In this document: piece after piece, positions 1 to 10,329 of the stretch
Layout: every line of letters starts with the position of its first letter
How positions within the stretch are numbered: the stretch's first letter is position 1
From: Streptomyces mobaraensis
GTDB lineage: Bacteria > Actinomycetota > Actinomycetes > Streptomycetales > Streptomycetaceae
DNA length: 64,000 nucleotides
NCBI RefSeq assembly: GCF_020099395.1
Contig: NZ_CP083590.1
Coordinates: forward strand, 5,146,001 to 5,210,000
Reading direction: 5' to 3'
Position numbers and translations under genes: made by a program
The notes under the pieces: generated by a model
The model's input: only the letters and a program-made list of their open reading frames with translations
Told to the model about the DNA's origin: nothing
Databases searched by the model: none

Positions 1-106
1 GCGCGCGGGCGACGTCGACGACGGTCGCCTTGGCCGGGCCGAAGCGGCGCAGGACGTCCTCGGTGGCTTCGAGGATGCGGTCTTGGGTCAGGGGCTCGGG
101 CGGCAT
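1..106 (-). CDS. TetR-family regulator, N-terminal fragment cut by window edge
   Basis: Only the first 35 codons are inside the window, read leftwards from an ATG whose complement lies at 104-106. The fragment reads as an Arg/Glu/Ala-rich first helix followed by FGPAKATVVDVAR, the usual start of a TetR DNA-binding domain (helix 1, then the helix-turn-helix). TetR proteins repress a neighbouring gene and let go when they bind a small ligand. Its target probably lies to the left or is the gene itself; nothing visible here says which. The family call is reasonable but rests on a short stretch. Confidence 0.6.
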   Translation of the reverse strand, partial: MPPEPLTQDRILEATEDVLRRFGPAKATVVDVARA

Positions 107-342
107 GTGGGTACGGGTCCTTTCCTCCGGCGCCTACGCGCCTGGGACGACCGTACCCGGCCGGGGGCGGGGCCGGGGCGCGCGGGGCGGGTCCCGGTGG
201 GACCGGGGAGGGGCGGGTGGAGGAGTGGGTGGGCAGGGGCGGTACGGGCGGGTGTGGCCCGGGTGCTCGCCGGCGTCGGGTGCCGAGGGTCGTCCGCGGT
301 GAGACCCGGCCCCGGCGCCCGGCGAGCGCCCCCCGCCCCCGC

Positions 343-1347
343 TCACCGCTCGCTGTCCAGGTGCGCCATCTGGTCCGCCGGGTAGCGCTCGCCCGCCGCG
401 GCGTCCGCCGGTATGGCCGTCTCGATGGCGGCGAGGTCGTCGGGGCCCAGGGCGACGTCCAGCGCGCCGAGCGCCTCGCCGAGCCGCTCGCGGGTGCGGG
501 CGCCCACCAGGGGGACGATGTCGGTGCCCTGGGCGAGGACCCAGGCGATGGCCGTCTGGGCGACCGTCGCGCCCCGCTGCTCCGCGACCTTGCGCAGGGC
601 GTCGACCAGGTCCAGGTTGCGCTGGAGGTTCTCGCCCTGGAAGCGGGGGCTCACCCCGCGGAAGTCGTCGGCGGCGAGCCGGCGGTCGCGGCCGAAGTGG
701 CCGCTGATCAGGCCGCGGGACAGGACGCCGTAGGCGGTCACGCCGATGCCCAGCTCGCGGGCGGTGGGGAGGATGCGGTCCTCGATGCCGCGCGAGATCA
801 GCGAGTACTCGATCTGGAGGTCGGAGATCGGGGCGACGGCGGCGGCCCGGCGCAGGGTGTCGGCGCCGACCTCGGACAGGCCGATGTGGCGGACGTGCCC
901 GGCCTGGACGAGCTCGGCGATGGCGCCGACGGTCTCCTCGATCGGCACGTCGGGGTCGACGCGGGCGATCCGGTAGACGTCGATGTGGTCGACGCCCAGC
1001 CGCTCCAGCGAGTACGCGGCGAAGTTCCGCACCGCCGCCGGGCGGCCGTCGTAGCCCGACCAGCCGCCGTCCGGGTCGCGCAGCGCGCCGAACTTGACGC
1101 TGGTGAGCGCCCGTTCGCGGTGGGCGGCCGGGGCGGAGCGCAGCGCCTCGCCGATGAGCATCTCGTTGTGGCCCATGGCGTAGAAGTCGCCGGTGTCGAG
1201 CAGGGTGACGCCCGCGTCCAGGGCGGCGTGGATGGTGGCGATCGACTCGGCCCGGTCGGCCTCGCCGTAGAGGGCGGACATGCCCATGCAGCCGAGGCCG
1301 AGGGCGGAGACCTGAGGGCCGGTGGTGCCGAGGGTGCGGTACAGCAC
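343..1347 (-). CDS. Aldo/keto reductase with a substituted catalytic histidine
   Basis: A 334-residue TIM-barrel NADPH-dependent oxidoreductase of the AKR type that resembles yeast and bacterial YakC/AKR13 proteins. Visible motifs are the N-terminal LGLGCMGMS, the catalytic Asp and Tyr in DTGDFYAMG (around residues 51-56) and the catalytic Lys in SVKFG (around 85). The fourth tetrad position is odd: the usual YYQHRVDP reads VYRIARVDP, so the His is Ala. I chose the GTG at 1347 because AAGGAG precedes it by 5 bases and the protein then begins at the family's usual LYRTLG; a longer frame runs upstream through the operator. The substrate is unknown. The gene is followed by nothing in operon and has its own upstream dyad (1401-1434). 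Confidence 0.88.
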   Translation of the reverse strand: MLYRTLGTTGPQVSALGLGCMGMSALYGEADRAESIATIHAALDAGVTLLDTGDFYAMGHNEMLIGEALRSAPAAHRERALTSVKFGALRDPDGGWSGYDGRPAAVRNFAAYSLERLGVDHIDVYRIARVDPDVPIEETVGAIAELVQAGHVRHIGLSEVGADTLRRAAAVAPISDLQIEYSLISRGIEDRILPTARELGIGVTAYGVLSRGLISGHFGRDRRLAADDFRGVSPRFQGENLQRNLDLVDALRKVAEQRGATVAQTAIAWVLAQGTDIVPLVGARTRERLGEALGALDVALGPDDLAAIETAIPADAAAGERYPADQMAHLDSER

Positions 1348-1400
1348 GGGGACTCCTTCATGGAGGGAAGGGGGGGAGGACGACACCACCAGAGTGGCAC

Positions 1401-1434
1401 ATCGAATGACGGATTTCAATATCTGTCATTCGAT
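1401..1434. promoter_or_regulatory. Near-perfect 34-bp operator-like dyad before the aldo/keto reductase
   Basis: ATCGAATGAC at 1401-1410 is repeated in exact reverse complement at 1425-1434 with 14 bases between, and the inner bases GGAT/ATCT extend the symmetry with one mismatch. It lies 54 bases upstream of the reductase GTG and 90 bases past the end of the upstream MFS gene, in an AT-richer pocket. This is the form of a dimer or tetramer repressor site (HxlR, MarR or TetR type). The cognate regulator is not identifiable from sequence alone. Confidence 0.7.
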
Positions 1435-1524
1435 CCAGTGTCACCCGGGCGGTGCGCGCGCCGCCGCCGAGCCCCTCCCGTCCCTCCGGGGCCTCCCGGT
1501 CTTCCCGGCCTCTCCGGCCCCCTC

Positions 1525-3003
1525 TCAGCTCACCGCCCTCGGCAGCCGCGTGCTCAGCACCACCGTCGCCGCCACCGCCACCAACTGCACCCCGAACGTC
1601 GTCACCACCGCGTCCCGCATGCCCATCGAGGAGGACAGCGACAGGAACAGCGACCCGAGCGTCGCCACCCCCAGCGCCATGAACGACTGCTGCGTGGTGA
1701 CCATCACCCCGCTGCCCACGCCCGCCTGCGTCGCCGGCACCTCGCTCAGCACCGCCCGCAGGGTGGGCGGCAGCAGCAGGCCCTGGCCCAGGCCCTGCAC
1801 GGCCAGGGCGGGCATCGGGCCCCAGACGCCGAGGCCGTCCCAGCCCCAGTGGAACGTCAGGACCATCCCCAGCACGCCGGCGGCCTGCACCAGCGTTCCG
1901 GCGGTCACCGCGCGGCGGCCGTAGCGGGCGCCCAGCCGGGGGCCGAGCAGGGAGCCCACGAAGAAGGCGACGCACAGCGGCACCAGGGCGAGTCCGGCCT
2001 CGGTCGGGTTGAGCCGCAGCCCGTCCTGCAGCACCACGGCCACGACGAACATGTAGCCGCCCCAGCCCAGCGAGAACGGCACCAGCACCGCGAGGCCGCT
2101 GCGGACCGAGCGGATCCGCAGCAGGGACGGCGGCACCAGCGGGGTCCGTCCGGCGGCCTCCAGCCGCCGTTCCACCGCCCAGAAGGCCGCCGCGGCGAAC
2201 GGGAAGAGGATCAGCAGCGCCCAGGCCCACACCGGCCACCCGGTCGAGCGTCCCTCCGTCAGCGGCACCAGCAGCGAGGCCAGGGTCACCGACAGAAGGA
2301 CCGTGCCCGCGCCGTCCACCTTGGTCGGCCGGTCCGACCGCGTCTCCGGGATCAGCCGTGCCGCCATCAGCAGCGCGATCACCGAGAGCGGCGCGTTGAC
2401 CAGGAAGATCGGCCGCCAGCCGGAGCCCGCGATGTCGGCGGAGACCAGGAAGCCGCCCAGCATCTGGCCGACCACGCTCGACACGCCGGCGGTGGCGCTG
2501 TAGAAGCTCATCGCGCGGGTACGCCGCTCGCCGTGGGTCGCCGCCTGGATCGTCGCCAGCGCCTGTGGCAGCAGCAGCGCCGAGGCGGCGCCCTGGGCGA
2601 CGCGGGCGGCCACCAGGGTCCAGGCGTCCGGCGCCAGACCGCACGCCACGGACGTCACGCCGAACGCGGCCGTTCCCCAGAGGAACATCCGGCGCCGGCC
2701 CACCATGTCGCCCAGCCGTCCACCGAGCACCAGCAGGACGGCGTACGCGATGCCGTACCCGCCGACGACCATCTCCAGGACGGCCGGACCGGCGTGCAGA
2801 TCGCGGTCGATGGCGGGCAGGGCGACGTTGACGATGAAGAAGTCCACCATCGGCAGCGCGGCGCCGAGGAGCACCGTGACGAGGCCGCCGGTGCCCAGCG
2901 CCGCCGCGCGGGGGTGCGGCGGGGACGGGGTGCCGGAAGAGGTGGAGGCAGGAGGTGTCGAGGAGGGGGCGGGTATCTCATCGGCTATGCGTGCTTCGTT
3001 CAC
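1525..3003 (-). CDS. MFS drug-type exporter (DHA2, 14 TM type)
   Basis: About 492 residues of alternating hydrophobic segments. Motif A is clear (GGRLGDMVGRRRMF), as is the family's substrate-pocket signature near VDFFIVNVALPAIDRDL in the first helix. It should export small toxic or self-made compounds by proton antiport in the inner membrane. The GTG at 3003 (giving NEARIADEI...) is preferred; a TTG start 19 codons further up lies inside the predicted operator at 3034-3057 and is unlikely. The gene is transcribed away from the MmyB-type regulator, which is the natural candidate for its control. The aldo/keto reductase follows on the same strand after 177 bases but has its own operator-like site. 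Confidence 0.88.
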   Translation of the reverse strand: MNEARIADEIPAPSSTPPASTSSGTPSPPHPRAAALGTGGLVTVLLGAALPMVDFFIVNVALPAIDRDLHAGPAVLEMVVGGYGIAYAVLLVLGGRLGDMVGRRRMFLWGTAAFGVTSVACGLAPDAWTLVAARVAQGAASALLLPQALATIQAATHGERRTRAMSFYSATAGVSSVVGQMLGGFLVSADIAGSGWRPIFLVNAPLSVIALLMAARLIPETRSDRPTKVDGAGTVLLSVTLASLLVPLTEGRSTGWPVWAWALLILFPFAAAAFWAVERRLEAAGRTPLVPPSLLRIRSVRSGLAVLVPFSLGWGGYMFVVAVVLQDGLRLNPTEAGLALVPLCVAFFVGSLLGPRLGARYGRRAVTAGTLVQAAGVLGMVLTFHWGWDGLGVWGPMPALAVQGLGQGLLLPPTLRAVLSEVPATQAGVGSGVMVTTQQSFMALGVATLGSLFLSLSSSMGMRDAVVTTFGVQLVAVAATVVLSTRLPRAVS

Positions 3004-3033
3004 ACGATGACGATGACGCACTTCGCAACCTGG

Positions 3034-3057
3034 TACCAGAGAGTTTTTATCCTGGTA
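3034..3057. promoter_or_regulatory. Inverted repeat between MFS gene and XRE regulator
   Basis: TACCAG at 3034-3039 and CTGGTA at 3052-3057 form an inverted repeat with a 12-base AT-rich centre; a third half site, CTGGTA, begins four bases before the first. It sits between the two divergent genes in the only AT-rich patch of the gap. A regulator that recognises CTGGTA half sites here could control both genes. This is inferred from symmetry and position. Confidence 0.55.
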
Positions 3058-3114
3058 CAACGACTACCCGGCAACGGCCCTGACAGCGGGCCGCCCGTAC
3101 CGCAGGCTGGAGGC

Positions 3115-4032
3115 ATGACCACGATGGTGCAGGAGCCGACGGCCGTCCCGCTCGTCGCGCCGGGCGGCGCGACCGGGACCCGTGGCATCGACGACGAGGC
3201 CCGCCGCGCCGAGCTCGCGGCCTTCCTCCGAAGCCGCCGCGAGCGCATCACCCCCGAGCAGGTCGGCCTGCCACGCGGGCGCCGCCGGCGGACCCCCGGG
3301 CTGCGCCGGGAGGAGGTCGCGCTGCGCGCCGCCGTGGGCGTCACCTGGTACACCTGGCTCGAACAGGGCCGGGACATCCAGGTCTCCGCCCAGGTCCTCG
3401 ACGCCATCGCCCGCGCGCTGCTGCTCGACCGCGCCGAGCGCGCCCACCTCTTCGCCCTCGCCAACGCCTCGGACCCGGCTCCCAACGCCGAGCCCGCCGG
3501 CGTCCCGGCCGGGCTGCGCCTGATGCTGGAGCAGCTGGAGCCCTTCCCCGCCTGCGTACAGAACGCGCGCTACGACATCCTGGCGTACAACCGCACGTAC
3601 AAACAGCTGATCTGCGACCTCGACGCCCTGCCGCCCGAGGAGCGCAACTGCCTCTGGCTGCACTTCACCAACGAGACCTGGTACGCCGACGCCGTCGACC
3701 GGGAGGACGCCAAGCGGGCCATGGCGGCGAAGTTCCGGGCCGCGATGGCCGACCACCTCGCCGAGCCGGCCTGGAAATGCCTGCTCAAGCGGTTGCGGGA
3801 CGCGTCGCCCGAGTTCCGGGAGGTGTGGGAGCGGCACGAGGTGGTCCCGCCCGCGGCCAACCGGCAGCGCGTCTTCCGGCAGGCCCGGGTGGGCCTCCTC
3901 AACCTCGACCACACCAACCTCTGGACCGGACCGCACCCCGGTACCCGGGTGCTCGTCTTCACCCCGGCCGACGACGAGACGCACGCGCGGCTGCGGCGGC
4001 TGCTGGAGCTGGTGCGGGCCGAGGAGGGGTGA
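3115..4032 (+). CDS. XRE-family regulator with MmyB-like ligand-binding domain
   Basis: A 305-residue regulator in two parts. Residues about 25-110 form a Cro/C1-type helix-turn-helix with the actinobacterial hallmark RRxPGLRREEVALRA..VTWYTWLEQGRD. Residues about 125-300 match the MmyB-like domain, which has a PAS-like fold (AYNRTYKQL, WLHFTNETWYAD, HPGTRVLVFTPAD). In Streptomyces such proteins commonly control a divergent oxidoreductase or exporter gene, and here the partner is the MFS exporter. The ATG at 3115 follows GGAGG closely; the reading frame stays open far upstream but without coding sense. The ligand is unknown, though fatty acids have been suggested for the MmyB fold. Confidence 0.88.
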   Translation: MTTMVQEPTAVPLVAPGGATGTRGIDDEARRAELAAFLRSRRERITPEQVGLPRGRRRRTPGLRREEVALRAAVGVTWYTWLEQGRDIQVSAQVLDAIARALLLDRAERAHLFALANASDPAPNAEPAGVPAGLRLMLEQLEPFPACVQNARYDILAYNRTYKQLICDLDALPPEERNCLWLHFTNETWYADAVDREDAKRAMAAKFRAAMADHLAEPAWKCLLKRLRDASPEFREVWERHEVVPPAANRQRVFRQARVGLLNLDHTNLWTGPHPGTRVLVFTPADDETHARLRRLLELVRAEEG

Positions 4033-4256
4033 GCTCCGTGAGCCTCGTGAGCTCCGTGAGCCCCTGAACCCCGCGTGCACAGGGCGCGGAACGGAGTGAC
4101 CGGAGCCACGGGATCCGGTCCGCCGGATGAGGGACAATGGACGGTCGTCTCACAGGCCCGGTGTCCGTGGGGCGGCGGGACGCCCCCGGCCCACCGCCGG
4201 GACCGCCCCCATACAGCCCCAGCCCGCCCCTCCCGCACGAACGAGGAAGCCCCTCC

Positions 4257-5390
4257 ATGACGCAGCTCCAGATCGGTCCGCACACCGTGCAGCCGCCGGT
4301 GGTCCTGGCCCCGATGGCCGGGATCACCAACGCGCCCTTCCGCACGCTGTGCCGCGAGTTCTCGGGCGGCAAGGGGCTCTTCGTCAGCGAAATGATCACC
4401 ACCCGGGCGCTGGTCGAACGGGACGCCAAGACCATGCGGCTGATCCACTTCGACGGCAGCGAGAAGCCGCGCTCGATCCAGCTCTACGGCGTGGACCCGG
4501 TCTACACCGGCCGCGCCGTCCGCATGATCGTGGAAGAGGACCTGGCCGACCACATCGACCTCAACTTCGGCTGCCCCGTCCCCAAGATCACCCGCAAGGG
4601 CGGCGGCTCCGCCCTCCCCTACAAGCGGAACCTGCTGCGCGCCATCCTCCGCGAGGCCGTCGGCAACGCCGGGTCGCTGCCCGTCACCATGAAGATGCGC
4701 AAGGGCATCGACGACGACCACATCACCTACCTGGACGCCGGCCGGATCGCCGTCGAGGAGGGCGTCACCGCCATCGCCCTGCACGGCCGCACCGCCGCCC
4801 AGCACTACGGCGGCACCGCCGACTGGGAGTCCATCGCCCGCCTCAAGGAGGCCGTCCCGGAGATCCCGGTGCTCGGGAACGGCGACATCTGGTCGGCCGA
4901 CGACGCCGTCCGGATGATGCGCGAGACCGGCTGCGACGGGGTCGTGGTCGGGCGCGGCTGCCTGGGTCGCCCGTGGCTGTTCGGCGACCTGGTCGCCGCC
5001 TTCGACCCCGAGGGCCCCCGCGAGCCCGCCGCGCCCACCCTGCGGGAGGTGGCGCGGGTGATGCTGCGCCACGCGGAGCTGCTGGGGGAGTGGCTGGAGA
5101 GCGAGGAGCGCGGCGTCATCGACTTCCGCAAGCACGTCGCCTGGTACACGAAGGGGTTCTCGATCGGGTCCGAGCTGCGGAGGCAGCTGGCCGTGACGTC
5201 GTCCCTGGCGGAGCTGGACGCTCTTCTGAGCGGGCTGGACCTGGATCAGGCGTGGCCGGTGGGGGCCAACGGGCCGCGGGGGCGGACGTCCGGGCGGGAC
5301 CGCGTGGTGCTGCCGGAGGGGTGGCTGGACGATCCGTACGACTGTGCGGTGGTGGGGGCGGACGCGGAGCTCGACACGTCGGGTGGGTGA
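4257..5390 (+). CDS. dusB: tRNA-dihydrouridine synthase DusB
   Basis: A 377-residue FMN enzyme that reduces specific uridines in the tRNA D-loop using NADPH. The barrel starts with the FMN-binding APMAGITNAPFR (around residues 18-29). The catalytic Cys lies in DLNFGCPVPKITRKGGGSAL (around 105-120), and the phosphate-binding VLGNGDIWSADD and VVVGRGCLGRPWLF follow. A short helical C-terminal domain has the FRKHVAWYTKG motif typical of bacterial DusB. The ATG at 4257 has GAGGAAG upstream; a longer frame from 4137 is Pro-rich and not family-like. The last ~30 codons are noticeably richer in G, a pattern seen next to other copies of the intergenic palindrome that follows. Confidence 0.93.
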   Translation: MTQLQIGPHTVQPPVVLAPMAGITNAPFRTLCREFSGGKGLFVSEMITTRALVERDAKTMRLIHFDGSEKPRSIQLYGVDPVYTGRAVRMIVEEDLADHIDLNFGCPVPKITRKGGGSALPYKRNLLRAILREAVGNAGSLPVTMKMRKGIDDDHITYLDAGRIAVEEGVTAIALHGRTAAQHYGGTADWESIARLKEAVPEIPVLGNGDIWSADDAVRMMRETGCDGVVVGRGCLGRPWLFGDLVAAFDPEGPREPAAPTLREVARVMLRHAELLGEWLESEERGVIDFRKHVAWYTKGFSIGSELRRQLAVTSSLAELDALLSGLDLDQAWPVGANGPRGRTSGRDRVVLPEGWLDDPYDCAVVGADAELDTSGG

Positions 5391-5409
5391 GGGCGCCTCT
5401 CCCCGGCCG

Positions 5410-5570
5410 GGGCGCCTGCGGCGGGCTGTGCCCCGGTCCCTCCCCCAGAGGGGGCACCCCCACCTTCGCCGATTCCTGGGGGCAAGCCCCCAGACCCCCG
5501 AAGCGCGCTGCGCGCGCTGTCCTCAAACGCCGGACGGGCTGACTTGGCAGCCCGTCCGGCGTTTTTCGCC
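5410..5570 (+). repeat. Intergenic palindromic element, copy A (half element)
   Basis: The first of five related elements. The left arm begins GGCGCCTGCGGCGGGCTGTG, then CCCCGGTCCCTCCCCCAGAG, CCGATTCCTGGGGGC and GTCCTCAAACGCCGGACGGG. Unlike the others it ends at the apex hairpin and lacks the matching right arm. Copy E at 53.7 kb shares the first ~65 bases almost exactly. Copy A occupies the gap after dusB. Confidence 0.85.
5528..5566 (+). terminator. Intrinsic terminator after dusB (apex of repeat copy A)
   Basis: CGCCGGACGGGCT (5528-5540) pairs exactly with AGCCCGTCCGGCG (5549-5561) around an 8-base loop, and TTTTT follows at 5562-5566. A GC-rich stem with a T run is the standard rho-independent form and is rare in high-GC genomes. 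It would end the dusB transcript. Confidence 0.85.
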
Positions 5571-5941
5571 GTTAGGCCGACGGCGTGATTCTCGCCACCT
5601 CTGATAGGGGTCCCGCTCACATGAGCGCCATATCGAGGTGTGCACCTTCCTAAGGATGGCACTCAGTGCCACCCGCTATGACTTCACAAAATGTCGGCCG
5701 AACGGCCTAAATCTCGACGCGCCGTGCGATTACGACTCCACACCGTGAAAGTGCGTTCAAGATGTGAATGCGCTGCCTGTAAACCCCGGCCCCCCCAAGC
5801 GACTTTCGATCTGCTGGCAGACAGCCGGTTACGCCCTCATGTCGTTGGAGTGGACCTCCTCAGAAGCCTTCGATCTGGGTACGCTCCCCGCCGTCAGGGC
5901 AACCCTCCCCACTGCGGCAGCGCTTTTCCCCGGGAGGTCCA
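5571..5941 (+). promoter_or_regulatory. 371-base leader region of ppdK
   Basis: No coding sense is visible. The first half is AT-rich for this genome. It holds the 15-bp palindrome TGGCACT-C-AGTGCCA (5657-5671) and two copies of TTCGATCTG (5805-5813 and 5869-5877, 64 apart), each followed by a TTACGC or GTACGC sequence that could be a -10. A promoter should lie here for the next gene, but I cannot fix its position. The start of ppdK is preceded by GGGAGG at 5932-5937. Confidence 0.5.
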
Positions 5942-8677
<2,736 letters not shown>

Positions 8678-8779
8678 CGCCGGCCGGATGCACCGGCCTG
8701 GTGACGCCGGCCGGATGAACTCCGGAGCCGCCGATGGGATGACCTCGACCCTCGGACCGACGGCGGCTCCGGTACCGGG

Positions 8780-8811
8780 AAGGGGCGGTTCCGCGCACGG
8801 GACCGCCCCTT
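8780..8811 (+). terminator. Hairpin terminator after ppdK
   Basis: AAGGGGCGGT (8780-8789) pairs with ACCGCCCCTT (8802-8811) across a 12-base loop. A second stem (GGAGCCGCC/GGCGGCTCC) lies just before it. There is no long T run, which is common for Streptomyces terminators. It lies 100 bases after the ppdK stop. Confidence 0.7.
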
Positions 8812-8994
8812 CCGCCTGTCCCTAGGAGCCTCCTGCCCCGAGGCGGACGGAGGACGTCCGTGTCCGGTACGCGGTCGCCCCCGGGCGCCGGTTAACCCGG
8901 ACGTAACGCGAGGGCCACCGGGAGATCACCGGAGCGGAACCGCCGTGTGACAGCACGTGTCCCGGGCGCCCGCCCCGGACCCCGTGACGCGGCG

Positions 8995-9028
8995 GAGGGG
9001 CGGCGCTCGTGCGGGAGCGCCGCCCCTC
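8995..9028 (+). terminator. 14-bp perfect hairpin, possible terminator of a small RNA
   Basis: GAGGGGCGGCGCTC (8995-9008) and GAGCGCCGCCCCTC (9015-9028) are exact reverse complements around GTGCGG, followed by GTTTACT on the plus strand. It lies more than 300 bases past ppdK and beyond that gene's own terminator. It could act in either direction. Confidence 0.55.
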
Positions 9029-9284
9029 GTTTACTCCCCCACCGGGAGTTGTTGCCGCCCGCATCGGCTCGGGCGGCAACTCGCATACTCAGCGACCGCT
9101 TTTTCGCTCGCCACCCCCCACGGGAACGAGCTGGGGCGGCCCTGAGTGCGTGAATAGGATTTCGCTCCCGGGGTGTTCGCCGCGAGTCCTTTCAACTGTG
9201 GCCAAAAGGGCGTGGTAACAGCACGTATCGGTGTGCATACTCAGTGGGCGGGGGGTGACGGCGGATGTCTCATGTGGGGGTTTG

Positions 9285-10307
9285 GTGCTGCGTGTCCATT
9301 TCACTGGACTCGATCTGGCCCGGTTGCGCCTGGCCGGAGACCCGGACGTGCTCTGGGAAACCGTATTGAGCCTGCACCGGTTGCGGGACAAACAAGGCGA
9401 GTCGATCTACGGCGATTGGCGCACCGAAACCCGCACTCGGTTGAATAGTGAAACTCGGTTGCTGGCCCCGCTGGTTCCGCCCCGGGGCTATTTCCCGGAC
9501 TTCCTGACACCGGCCGAAGGCGTACTCGGACTGGAGACCGGCGTGGAGGCGCTGCGCGCGACTCCGGCCGAACGGATCCACGACGAGCTGGGCCGGCTGC
9601 CCACGGTCCGCACCCTGCCGGCTTGGATACGATCGCTGGCCGAGGGCGACGCCCGGGCGTTCGGCAAGCTGATCACCGCCCTGCACGACTACCACGAGGC
9701 GGCCATCGCGCCGTACTGGGCGCACATCCAGGCGCGCATCGAGGCCGACCGCGCCGTCCGCGGCCGGGCCCTGCTCGACGGCGGGGCGGACGCGCTGCTG
9801 TCCTCGCTGCCGCCCACCATGCGCTGGCACGCGCCGGTGCTGGAGTGCGACTACCCGGTCGACCGCGACCTGCACCTGAACGGCCGGGGCCTGCTGCTGG
9901 TGCCGTCCTTCTTCTGCCGCGGCAACCCCGTCACCCTGCGGAACCCGGACCTGACGCCGGTCCTCGTCTACCCGGCCCGGCACTGCGCGGAGTCCGCGCC
10001 CCCGGTGCAGGACGCGCCGCGCTCGCTGGGGAAGCTGGTGGGGCAGACCCGGTCGGCGGTGCTGGGCTCCATCGGCGGCGGCTGCACCACCAGCGAACTC
10101 GCCCGCCGCGTCGGGGTGTCGGCGGCCTCGGCCAGCCAGCACGCGGGCGTCCTGCGCGAGGCCGGCCTGGTGCTCACGCTGCGGCACGGCAGCGCCGTCC
10201 TCCACACCCTCACCCCGCTCGGCGCGGCCCTGCTGCGCGGCGGCCACCGGCCGCAGGCCCACCGGGACCGGCCGGCGTTCAAGGAACGGTCGCCCTGGGC
10301 GGTCTGA
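9285..10307 (+). CDS. ArsR-like winged-helix regulator (DUF5937 type)
   Basis: About 340 residues. The C-terminal third (roughly 250-320) is a winged helix-turn-helix: SELARRVGVSAASASQHAGVLREAGLV followed by a wing and a LTPLGAALL helix, as in ArsR proteins. The larger N-terminal part (LRVHFTGLDLARLRLA..., later PPTMRWHAPVLE, and PVTLRNPDLTPVLVYPA) matches the actinobacterial family in which a DUF5937 domain precedes the HTH. I see no metal-binding Cys pair, so metal sensing is unlikely. I took the GTG at 9285 so the protein begins at LRVHFTG; GTG 9255 or ATG 9231 would add a few residues without family support. Targets and ligand are unknown. Confidence 0.75.
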   Translation: MLRVHFTGLDLARLRLAGDPDVLWETVLSLHRLRDKQGESIYGDWRTETRTRLNSETRLLAPLVPPRGYFPDFLTPAEGVLGLETGVEALRATPAERIHDELGRLPTVRTLPAWIRSLAEGDARAFGKLITALHDYHEAAIAPYWAHIQARIEADRAVRGRALLDGGADALLSSLPPTMRWHAPVLECDYPVDRDLHLNGRGLLLVPSFFCRGNPVTLRNPDLTPVLVYPARHCAESAPPVQDAPRSLGKLVGQTRSAVLGSIGGGCTTSELARRVGVSAASASQHAGVLREAGLVLTLRHGSAVLHTLTPLGAALLRGGHRPQAHRDRPAFKERSPWAV

Positions 10308-10329
10308 ACAGGGCCTGCCGGCCGCGCCC

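Larger units (their letters stand above)
8678..9284. other. 607-base non-coding stretch with three strong hairpins
   Basis: I find no credible gene. Besides the ppdK terminator it contains a 14-bp perfect stem with a 6-base loop (8995-9028), an 11-bp perfect stem with an 8-base loop (9051-9061/9070-9080), a 12-base near repeat ACAGCACGT(G/A)TC at 8950 and 9218, and the repeated 10-mer GCATACTCAG at 9083 and 9235. The second 10-mer holds CATACT, a plausible -10 for the next gene. The 8995-9028 hairpin looks like a terminator without a gene in front of it, so a small RNA starting between about 8830 and 8960 is possible. Confidence 0.5.

Noticed and set aside
217..3114. Long open frame leading into the XRE regulator gene (apparent 1271-residue protein)
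   Set aside because: The part before 3115 is antisense to the reductase and MFS genes and has the low-complexity Arg/Gly/His pattern of GC-rich shadow frames. The regulator's family sequence starts only after ATG 3115.
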